This document shows, piece by piece, positions 55,001 to 64,000 of a stretch of DNA of 64,000 nucleotides. Numbering within the stretch: position 1 is the stretch's first letter; every line of letters begins with the position of its first letter. Source of the DNA: Polytrichum commune (taxonomy: Eukaryota > Streptophyta > Polytrichopsida > Polytrichales > Polytrichaceae); NCBI GenBank assembly GCA_950295325.1, contig OX485803.1, forward strand, positions 37,217,554-37,281,553. Reading direction: 5' to 3'. The translations under genes were made by a program, and so were the position numbers. The notes under the pieces are model-generated. The model ran no database searches. It was not told the DNA's origin and worked only from the letters and a program-made list of their open reading frames with translations.

Positions 55001-55119
55001 TAGAGTTTTTGGATATAGAAGCTTTAGAATATGATGGTCAGGCCTCCTCTGATGCCGATATTGGTGATCCTACAATGTCTTCATCATTAGGTGATCACAG
55101 TGATTCGGATCTGATGTAA
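52060..55119 (+). CDS. 3' exons of the split gene: permuted methyltransferase-like domain
   Basis: Exons 52060-52407, 52566-52780, 54377-54417, 54527-54734 and 54832 to the end. All have GT/AG borders and matching phases (0, 2, 1, 2). CLDLILADIPEGLP sits where a DPPY-type motif IV is expected, followed by DEHLHDDGAIILFHP and YGFAIRKEWWGMNRL (strand and GF.. blocks of DNA methyltransferases). After splicing, SPWDIILDCTAATGSSIHACRNVHRHIAALEADVDIF.. reads as SAM motif I. Motif IV before motif I is the permuted order of beta-class N4/N6 enzymes. The 41 bp exon supplies most of motif I, so splicing is essential. The frame stops at 55003 in this sequence. With a one-base break in CCGGG near 54993, an acidic tail continues to TAA at 55117. 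Active-site changes make activity uncertain. Confidence 0.6.
52781..54376 (+). other. 1.6 kb intron rich in GGCTATAG/CTATAGCC words
   Basis: Pyrimidine-rich intron. CTATAGCC, GGCTATA or close variants occur about fifteen times (near 53055, 53208, 53247, 53270, 53413, 53505, 53670, 53975, 53990, 54022, 54088, 54118, 54178, 54232, 54240, 54324). CTCTCTCT runs lie at about 53455 and 53573. No gene seen; the ORF near 53735 is not coding-like. Confidence 0.6.
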
Positions 55120-55999
55120 TAGCTTCATGTGGATGTCTGTGTACTATCTAATATACCGTTTTTTCTTCCGTTGGTTTTTTAGTTTGTGCACTCATCCGCA
55201 TGGAATTCATTGTATGTGTGTTACTTTCAGAGTTTATGGGATTACATATATGAAATTGCATATTTAAGTTCACTTTTGACTTTGTATTTTCTGATATTGT
55301 TTAAAATATTTTCGAACACCACTTTGTTACTTGTTAATGTTTGAGTTTACGATTAATTCGATTGTTCATCACTGAATTCCATAATCGGCCAATTAGTTCA
55401 TACCCTTCTCTTTTAAATTCAAGGGTTTCCGGGGATGAGGTTGAGGTTGATGACGTGGAGGAGGAAGACATTGATGATGTTGTCAGTGTGGAGGAAGCCT
55501 TGGGGGTAGAGGAAGGCATACAGGTTGAGAACCTAGCAGGCGTAATTACTATCCTTGGTGATAGTGATGCAGATGAAGAAGGCAATCTTGATGATAATGG
55601 TTCTGGCTTCTATTATCGTTTTCATACACTTTTTCAATGCTTGCTTGCGATCTTAGGCGAATGCTGGGTTGAATAAATGACCCTAAACCATTAGTGCCAC
55701 CTCATGAAACTTGGCATTCATGTGTCTTTACTAATATCTCTGCATGAGTATGTTCAACAATGATATGAGGTGCACACCTATATTACACAATGGTCTACAA
55801 GTTGACTAAAGTGTACATCAACGACACTAAACCTGAAACCAATGATTTGAGGTCAAATTTATGGAGTCAGGTTGAATGTAGCTAAGCATGAAACCCAAAC
55901 ATGGCATGCCCACATTCAACCTGAAGCCATATACTTGACCTCAAATCAAACATAAAACCCCTAGGCCTTGTCTAAAGTGGCCATGCCTATACCGAATAC
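55120..55999. other. 3' flank of the split gene with an acidic ORF
   Basis: After the stop come about 300 bp of T-rich 3' UTR-like DNA. At 55425-55615 an open frame encodes a very acidic stretch (SGDEVEVDDVEEEDIDDVVSVEE..GDSDADEEG), preceded by an acceptor-like AATTCAAG. It resembles the acidic tail of the upstream gene and could be an extra or alternative last exon. Support is weak. An inverted repeat (GGTTGAATGTAG.. / ..CATTCAACCTGAAG) lies at about 55870-55930. Confidence 0.3.
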
Positions 56000-56300
56000 T
56001 GTAACCATCCGAGACCCATTCCCAACCTACAAATTAAACCTTATACCCAATCTGAAATGATACCGCAGCCATGAGGCCTCGGATCCGAGGCCTTGTCCAA
56101 GTGGGATTTAGTCCACCTCAAATGACAGCCTGTAACCATCCGAGACCCATTCCCAACCTACAAATTAAACCTTATACCCAATCTGAAATGATACCGCAGC
56201 CATGAGGCCTCGGATCCTAGGTGGTCTCCAAGTGGGACTTAGTCCACCTCAAATGACAACCTGTAACCATCCGAAACCCATTCCCAACCTACAAACCTTC
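56000..56300. repeat. 131 bp tandem repeat
   Basis: Copies start TGTAACCATCCGA at 56000, 56131 and 56262 (the last partial). They share CCCATTCCCAACCTACAAA and ATACCGCAGCCATGAGGCCTCGGATCC. Confidence 0.9.
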
Positions 56301-58989
56301 TAAGAGAAGGTGCAAGCAAATACAGTATAGGTTCCTCCACCACGGATATAGGTTCTTTTTGTCAATAAATTTGGGAAATATGCTTGAAATATGTGCAAAA
56401 TCCACGGTCATAAGGGTCCTAACTTTCGTTAAATGGAGTTTTAAATTTTGATTTTCTGCTCACGAAATCTGCTCACCGCTCACCGCTCACATCGTAGCAT
56501 TCCTGGCTTGGGAGGTGCACGTGACCATACCAGTTGCAAGGAAGTTTCATGCGACTTCTTCGAACCTTCCTGAGGCGAACGCAACCGAGGCCCCGAGGAG
56601 ACCACCCAAGGGATTCACCAAACAATTCGCACCTAAATCAACCAGGTATGTGGCACGGGGGACGCCCCAGAAACCCAAACCTTCATTGATGCACCTCGTG
56701 GGTCGTTTCCTTGCAAATTAGCTCAAGAAGACTCTCGGTGAGACATCACGTATTTTTATATTCGCTTGAGAACTACCGTGCCTCATTAATATGTTCGGTC
56801 TCAAATTAATAATCCTTCTCTTCTCCTTATGATATGAATATATTTATCGGAGTGAACACAATCTCATTATCTTAATTCTTATTCTCAATGTAAGGCATCA
56901 TTGATAATAAGAACCGTTAGATGTAAAGAAAGCTTCAAGAGGTGTAACGATATCCTTAATAATAATATAGTTTCAATAAGTTATATGAATCCTTAAGGTT
57001 CGTAGTTCATAAACATCAATCATACAAATGATAGTAAACTTATAATGATGAAGAAGATCTAATATTTTTGAGTCTTCTTTTTTAAGCTCAAGTGTTACTA
57101 CTTATAATATTGTAACTTGACATGTATGCATGTAGTAGTTATAATTTCGTAAACACATCATTGATTGTTTTGCAATGTCACGTTTAACTTCAAAGTGTTT
57201 TAATGACAAGAATAATTATAACTCTCTTGAGGTTTATTCAAGAGTAAGAACTCCTCTTTGATTGTTGATGACATTCAACAACTCACAAAGTATCTTAAGA
57301 GAAGAAGCACTTTTACTACAAAGTGTTTCTTGATGACGAGAAGATTAGAACATCATTCTTACATTACTCTCTTGTGTGTTTGTTCAAGAGAGAGAATTTT
57401 TTCAACTTATAATGACATCCAACAACTCACAAAGAAACTTAAAGAAATAAGTTCCAATAACAATTGTAGTAAGTAGATTATTTCATATCAATATTACTTC
57501 ATTCATATAGATTCAACCTTTGATGTAATTTTATGTCTTCATCATTCTTGTTAATCATAAAATAAGTTCGATACTCAAACATATGTTATATATTATAATA
57601 TGCATAATACTTATAAGTCAATTATGTAGTTTATGATAATAAGTTCCTCCTCTTTTGAAGGAGTTTGTAATCGTTAAGAAGTTTTACTTTAATCATCCAT
57701 AACCTGCATATAATTCTTCAAACATACAATCACATGTATATTTATAATTCTCTTTTGAGGAGATCAATGATAAGTTCCGCTTTGAGAGATAATCGTGCTT
57801 CCTTCACTCAAGTTGTATAAATTGACAATTGCTTTCTCATATCAATCTCTCTCAAAGTTCCATCGATTCTCCAAATTGTCTTGAGCGCTTTGTTCTCACC
57901 TTCACAATATCTTTTGAGTTCTTTCTCAAAAGAGTCTACTCAATCTACTCTACTCTCGGTTGTTCAATCACTTAAGCTACAAAGTACCATTGACGACTCG
58001 TAGTTCAAATTGAGAGGGAGAGGTAAGAGAGATCACTCATATTGTAGAAAAGATAAGTGTATTGCAAAAGTTCCTCGAGAGGAGAGTTACAAAAGCTTCA
58101 AGTGATTCTTGACACTCAAATTTAAGATAACTTCGTTGTGTAGAAAATGAGGTAATAGTCTCCTAATTTGCTTCCCTTATATAGTCTTCTCTTCCTAATC
58201 CAAAATCTACATTAAGAGTGGTTGTGATCTCCACTTTTCTAAATAACTATCTATCTTCAAAATATGTAGATGTTAACTAACTTAAACGGTTATAACCGTT
58301 TTACCATTTGAATGTTCAAGTCTCTAAGATTCTACTATATCCTTGTCGTGGCTACATTGTAATTCCTTTTGAGAATGCAATCAAGTCTTCACATTTGCTT
58401 GATTCCAATGATTTGTATTAAACATACTAGTAGAATCTATTCTTGTCCTATATGCTCATAATGCATCTTCATAATGTTTTTGTATCATAAGAATCTAAAA
58501 TTCTTACATAATTCATAATCATGCTTCTTCAAAATTCCATAATCATGTCTCTTCAAAATCCTTCATTCTAATATATTCCCTTCTTCGGATAATCCTTCAT
58601 CCTCAAAATCCTACATACTATGCTAATAGAATGTAATTCATACTTCCTAGTAACTCTATATACCCTTATATACTTCTTACATAAGTCCTTTCATCCTTAT
58701 ATAATAGTCCTCCTTCCTAAATTCTAAGTTTTCCTTTGCTAACCCACTGGGTACCCATTGCCGTGGGTAATAGGACCTATAACCGCGCGTAAGGTGTGTA
58801 AAGCCGTGGCAGTGACCCTATTACCGTGGCCGACCTTCGGAGAGCTCTCTTCGGTGTTCTTCGGCATTCTTCTTCTTCATCACCGTGAATCCTCTTAGCC
58901 TAGTTTGAGTGCTTGTGATAAAGTGCCGTTAGGCACTTCCTTTTCTTTAATTTGTTGTCTTCTTCTCTTTGTAATGTTGTGACTCAACA
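56301..58989. other. AT-rich intergenic DNA
   Basis: I see no convincing gene in 2.7 kb. Variants of TTCAAGAG and CTTGAGG.. with CAACAACTCACAAAG recur (57280, 57420), suggesting an old degenerate repeat. GC-richer DNA with TTCGGTGTTCTTCGGCATTC lies just before the copia element (58790-58890). Confidence 0.5.
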
Positions 58990-58995
58990 TTTATC

Positions 58996-61900
58996 TTCTA
59001 AACTAAGGCTAATGTAGCACTTTTGGATAGTGCCTCTACTCACACGATTCTCACAAACCCAAAATTCTTTGAATTTTCAACTAAAAAGACATCCTGGCAG
59101 CATTGTAACATAGTTACAATGACCGGAAGCCGAAAACTTAAGTTTCGGGAGGGCCGGGCAGTAATTTGCATGCCCGGGGGATTCCCCCTCATATGTGAGA
59201 GAGCAATGTATGCTCCTGAAGCCCCTCGTAACCTGATCAGTTACAGAGACTTACGGGCTAGCCATATCCACTGCGATGGATAGCGATGAGAAGGTCCTGG
59301 AACTTAGGCAAGGGCAGAGCCTCCTTGCCACCGCTCATGTGGGAGACGAAGGCCTATATAGGCTCGTTATTGAACCAATAACGAGAAACCCCATCTCTAT
59401 GACAGATGAGGAGGAGGTTTGTATGGCAGCCTGGGCTAAGGGCCCACGGCCAAGAGGCCAAAACATGGCAAAAGATGTATCAAGGTATACTACAACCAAA
59501 CAAGACTTATGGCATAGACGGTTAGGCCATCCAGGATTAACTATATTCCGTAGGATGCTACCTCTAACCTTAGGCCATAACTTGAGCACATCTGATGCTC
59601 ACAAGGTGCATGAGTACATTGCTTGTATCCAGGGTAAATTAAGTAAAAAACCTTCAAGATGGCAACTTCCGAGTGAATTGTCTCCACCTCTATACCGTAT
59701 TCATGGAGGTATTTGTGGCCCAATTAACCCTCCTTCCGCTGCATTCAGATATTTCTTTGTTTTGATTGATGCATCGGGGAGCCACTTAGAGGTATCGCTT
59801 TTACCCACCCGCAATATGGTATTTCCAAGGTTATTAGCAATCCTCATCCGATATCGTAATCATTTTCTTGATTTTCCTGTAAAATACCTCCGCATGAATA
59901 ATGCGATGGAATTTCGCTTACACACCTTCGAGGATTATTGTGTAGCCACAGGTATAACCCTGATCTATTCCGTACCATATGAGCACTCTCAAAACGGATT
60001 GGCCGAAGCCTTCATAAAGAAGGTACAGTTAGTTACCCGGCCTCTACTGTTACAGGCTCAATTACCTTCCTCTATGTGGGGGCACGTTGTCTTGCATGCC
60101 ACAGCTTTACTTAAGCTACGATCCACCTTGCTCAACGTCCAGACACCAGCTGAACTTCAATATGGGTATACCCCTGATGTATCACATATACAGGTATTTG
60201 GTTGTCAAGTATGGATTCCAGTGGCAGAACCAAAGAGACTTACGGTGGGACCACACAGGGGAGAAGGAATTTACATTGGTTTTGACTCGCCATCAATCAT
60301 ACGGTACCTAGTACTTGCTACTGGGATTTTACTGAAGGCAAGGTTCGCTAACTACCGATTCATTGAGCATGTTTTCCCACAGGTCCTTAAACCTGAATTC
60401 AACCAAAATCTCAACTTTTCAGCACCCGAAACACTAACCATGAATCCCGATCCTCCAACCTCGCTATCGGATACAGAAGTTAGTAAGTTACTTCACCTAA
60501 AATCCATGGCCGAGAGGGCACCAGATGGCTTTGCTACAGGTCCACGCATAATTCGGAACCCATTGCCAGGGACTGGGAATTCATTACCGCAAAAGAGGTC
60601 TGCACCTACCCCTACCCCTGCCCCGAAACCAACAAAGAGGACAACTAAGCCGAAAGCTCATTACACGGCTGAATCATTAGATTCAGACCCTGGAACCTTA
60701 GATGAGGCTAAGTCCAGGGCAGATTGGCCGAAATGGCAAGAGGCCCTCGAGACTCAGTATAATTCACTCAGAAAATACCAAGTGTTTGGGCCCACAGTCA
60801 CGGACTTGGATAAACATCCAATCGGTCACATGCTCATTTTCACAAGGAAATATGACGCCAATGAGAATGTTACGAGGTATAAGGTACGTTTGGTTGCCCA
60901 AGGATTTTTTCAAAGACCAGGTATTGACTTCGATAAAACGTATTCTCCCGTCATGGACACTATCTCGTTTCGATTCTTGCTAACTCTCACTGTAGAAATG
61001 TCATTGCACATTTTTCTACTGGAGGTGGTTACAACTTACTTATACGGTGTTTTGGACACTAAGTTGTTTATTGTACCACCTCCGGGATTCCTACATCACG
61101 TGCCTGCAGCCGCAACCGGCAAGCATATAGGGCTGCAGATTATGAAAGCACTCTACGGGCTCAAGCAAGCCGGACGCACGTGGTATCATCACTTATGCAA
61201 TTACCTCGTCTCGATAGGTTTTGTATACAGTCCTACTATACCTTGTATGTTTACGCTAGCAAATCAAAGTGGTTTGTTATCGTAGCTGTATATATAGACG
61301 ATTTGAATGTCATTGGACTGCCCGAATTATGTAAATACACACAAGACTTACTAGTTCAACAGTTTGACATGAAAATACTGGGTAAAACATCATACTGCAT
61401 AGGTTTACAAATACAGCACCTTGCCGATGGTAGTATACTACTACATCAGCAAGCATACATTCAGAAATTACTTAAAAGTTTCAATATGGACCAAACATAC
61501 CCACTAGCTGCACCTATGATTGGTCGTAGTAAAACTAATGAAAACCCCTATCATCCTCGTGAGGAGGAAGAAGAGGTTGTTGATAAACAACGCTACCTCA
61601 CGACTATAGGGGCCTTTGCTTATTTAACTACACATACTAAGCCGGACATAAGGTTCGCTACTAGTATACTTGCTAAACATAGCCAAAATCCTACAGCTAG
61701 ACATTAGAGTGGGGTTAAACACGTAATGAGGTATTTACGTGGCACCGAAGACTTAGGTTTACACTACATGAAATGCCAAAACCAGGAGACAACTGGTTAT
61801 GCTGACTCAGGCTTCAAAACGGACGAGGTGGCGGGCAAATCGCAGACAAGGTATATTCTCATTCGGGATGGAGCCCCGATATCCTGGAAATCGGTTAAGC

Positions 61901-62292
61901 AGACCGTGACAACCACGTCAACCAACCATGCCGAGCTACTCGCCTTTCATGAAGCTAGGGAGGCCATGTGGCTTCGTACTATGGAGGGAATCACAACGAA
62001 GTAGTGCGGCATCAAGGTCCAAGATAAACCAACTGTAATTTATGAGGATAATGCCTCATGCATGAAACAAATGCAGTATGGATTTATTAAGGCAGATAGG
62101 ACAAAACATATCAGTCCTCATATCTTCACATTCTCACAGGATCTAGTTGATTCAGGACAAATAGAGATTAGGAAGATTGAATCAGAGAATAATATAGCTG
62201 ATATGTTGACCAAGGCACTACCGGCTTATAAACACAAAAAACTAATAGGTGCCGCAGGTATGAAATCACTTCAAGAACTCAACCGCAGGTGA
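58996..62292 (+). pseudogene. copia pol (protease, integrase, RT, RNase H), broken
   Basis: In order: protease remnant LDSASTHTILTNPKFF (the usual DSGA triad altered, about 59020), then a stop/frame break at 59280. The GAG-pre-integrase block LWHRRLGHPG (about 59510) is followed by integrase, where VLIDASGSHLEVSL has the first Asp. YLRMNNAMEFR (59885-59917) has Asn at the expected second Asp, and HSQNGLAEAFIKKV keeps Glu. RT has YKVRLVAQGFFQRPGIDF..TYSPVMD (about 60880-60957) and the catalytic AVYIDDLNVIG (about 61285-61317) after a frameshift near 61265. RNase H: GYADSGFKTDEVAGKSQTRYI, ending NIADMLTKALPAYKHKKL. Further stops at 61705 and 62002. The order integrase before RT is diagnostic of copia. 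It cannot be autonomous. Confidence 0.9.
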
Positions 62293-62379
62293 GAGGCATT
62301 ATTTTCTTCATTAAGGTTTTATCCCAATGGGTTTTTCTTAATGAAGTTTTTAATGAGGTCATCTCGGGTTGAGGAGAAG

Positions 62380-62680
62380 TGTTGTAGATAAGAATCTAAC
62401 TAGGCAACCCAAGATAGATCCAACTCTAATTAGAAGCTGCCGGTATTAAAGACCGGGGTCCAGGGTCCGAGGTATCAGCGGGAAGACTTAACTAAGCTCA
62501 CTTACCGAGAATTAGGAGGGAAGCCGCTACGTAGGAAGACTAAGCTGACAACATCTATCGGTGCAGTAATTGCACCGAGAGTGTACTCATGTATATATAG
62601 TCCCCGCATTTGGTTGAGGCTCATAAGATTTTCTTACATCGTTATACTGCCACTTTGTCTACCTTATTAGTGTCTTAACA
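62380..62680 (+). repeat. probable 3' LTR of the copia element
   Basis: 301 bp with TG...CA limits directly after a purine tract, with an internal TATATATAG box (62592-62600). Without a 5' partner the limits are a best guess. Confidence 0.55.
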
Positions 62681-64000
62681 TGTCCCAGCTTTGAGCACTC
62701 ACTCACTAATCCAGTTCGACGAGATGGATGTGTCCTAACTTAACTTTGAGCTACATGAAAATCCAGATCTCGCCTCCCTCTTGAATAAAAAATTTAAGCA
62801 ATCTCCGAATTTTTGCAGCACAATAAAAAATTCATCACAATCCACCGTTGAAGGGAAACTCGTAACTCGTTTTGAACATACAATGTGATCAATATCGTCT
62901 TCTAGTTGTGTGAAGTGGATGCAATGCACAAATGATCTCAGTTGCTCCCTCACAAAGACAACACTCAAAATTGTAATTTAGTCATTTTGATGGAGTTTTT
63001 GCCATTTGTTGTCATTTCTTTTGCGAAGCAAGAATGATATTTGCCCTCATAGAGATCAAATAGTATTGAGACCATTATAGGTCTAAATAATCACAATGCA
63101 ACTTCAAACATGAGGCAATGTGCTTTGGATTTGTTAACCATCTCGTACTAATTGAGTGTTTCATATCCTACGAGAAGTGGGTTAGTAGAAAAATGTAACC
63201 ATTAAAGATCCATCTGCCTTATTCAAATGCCTTTCTTCTTTGTATATCTTTGATTTGCGGTTAGTCTATCCATCAATAAGGGCAAGTTCACATGGGGTCT
63301 CAAGTCCCACCCATGTTCGCAAGTCCCAACATGGAGGCGAAGTCATAACTTTTGAGCCTCAAGACACCATTATAATATGATTAATTAATATTAAAGTCAA
63401 ATATTTGATTTTTTATGCAAAAAAACTCACTTGATTTGTGTTGAGAGTTGGGTCTAGCATTTTGCTCAACCCAACTCCCAACACAAGTCCCAAGTGTCAG
63501 AGAGAGAGAGAAGAAACGCTGACCCTGCGATTAGCGTGATTGGAATGCCCGTTCGACCCATCCTTGGTGTTATGCCCTCATGACATAATACCAGTGGTGT
63601 AGGACTACTAACCCCTCTCGGGGTGGGCACTATAGTAACCATACTAGCCAGGTGCCTATGGGCACTTATCAGTTGGGTATACTTCCTTAGCTTTCATTGG
63701 CATTTATTATTGTATTTTTCATCCTTCAATATTCTTCATAGAGGGGATGTGTGTGGTTGCCCTAGCACCAGCCGTAATGACTAATAGTGGGTCTATCTTC
63801 CAACCTCTATTGAGTATGTTGTCTATTAATGGTTTATATTATTCTGTTTTCCTGATTATAGTATAATTTGGTATTCTATCATTGCAATATGTGAATTGTA
63901 TGAATTGTATTATGAGGTTCTTGTTTGGTTATGCCAGTGGTGGGGATTGGTATGGCAATCCTTTCACACATAGGAGGTCGGGTTTGAATTTGGCATTGCA
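62681..64000. other. right-end intergenic DNA
   Basis: No gene recognised. An imperfect hairpin lies at 63428-63496 (arms GTGTTGAGAGTTGGGT and ACCCAACTCCCAACAC), followed by a GAGAGAGAGA run. The minus-strand ORF near 62735-62968 matches nothing I recognise. Confidence 0.5.

Larger units (their letters stand above)
58990..62680 (+). mobile_element. decayed Ty1/copia retrotransposon, 5' truncated
   Basis: Pol domains are present from the protease on, but I found no gag or 5' LTR. A likely 3' LTR (62380-62680) follows the purine-rich GAGGAGAAG. It runs TGTTGTAGATAAG...GTCTTAACA and holds a TATATATAG box near 62592. No target duplication could be tested because the left end is uncertain. Confidence 0.8.

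Noticed and set aside
54900-55003. Taking the stop at 55003 as the natural end of the split gene
   Set aside because: A clean acidic frame continues for about 115 bp after a one-base shift, so a frame break is at least as likely; both readings are given.
62735-62968. 77-codon minus-strand ORF
   Set aside because: No recognisable domain, no splice or start context, AT-rich intergenic DNA.

Overview
The window looks like nuclear DNA of a land plant with a large, repeat-rich genome. It has TTTAGGG-type telomere-like tracts, plant-style introns, Ty1/copia and chromodomain Ty3/gypsy elements, a TNP2-type CACTA transposon and a PIF/Harbinger-like MITE. I cannot name the species; a non-seed plant is a guess.

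Layout. A gene on the + strand starts left of the window. Its exons lie at about 4-1572, and resume at 52060-55119. It ends in a permuted, DNA-methyltransferase-like fold. The intron between them is 50.5 kb. Its original content is a tandem array of about 250 bp units, each carrying the perfect palindrome TGTTTCGGGCCCGAAACA. Three large elements sit in that array, and removing them with one copy of each target duplication restores the 250 bp phase.

Element A (2273-20159, about 17.9 kb) has inverted ends beginning CACTATATTCG. It carries a minus-strand DDE-like DUF7869 gene (3864-6965). On the + strand it carries a six-coding-exon gene (13298-19824) that joins a ParB-like domain, a degenerate N4/N6-type methyltransferase, a coiled coil and an FCP1-like HAD domain. 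A CpG-rich 22 bp palindrome (arm TTTACGGACGC plus its reverse complement) is clustered in front of both genes, lies in most of their introns, and occurs nowhere else in the window. Element A is the best candidate for an undescribed system: a transposon with its own DNA-binding/modification-like protein and a matching set of dispersed sites.

Element B (21584-26676) has TG...CA ends and a 5 bp duplication. It holds a gag-like gene and a 996 bp non-autonomous CACTA element, and is packed with TCCGGA. Element C (26730-51146) is a 24.4 kb CACTA transposon with decayed tnpA-like and TNP2-like genes. It has been split by a MITE, three solo LTRs and a complete chromovirus-type LTR retrotransposon (37240-44610). 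That retrotransposon has near-identical LTRs but a dead pol. A further solo LTR of the same family lies in element A. All five insertions of this LTR family have perfect 5 bp target duplications.

Right of the gene are AT-rich intergenic DNA with a 131 bp tandem repeat, a decayed Ty1/copia element (about 58990-62680) and featureless DNA to the end. Exon limits are read by eye from splice consensus and frame.
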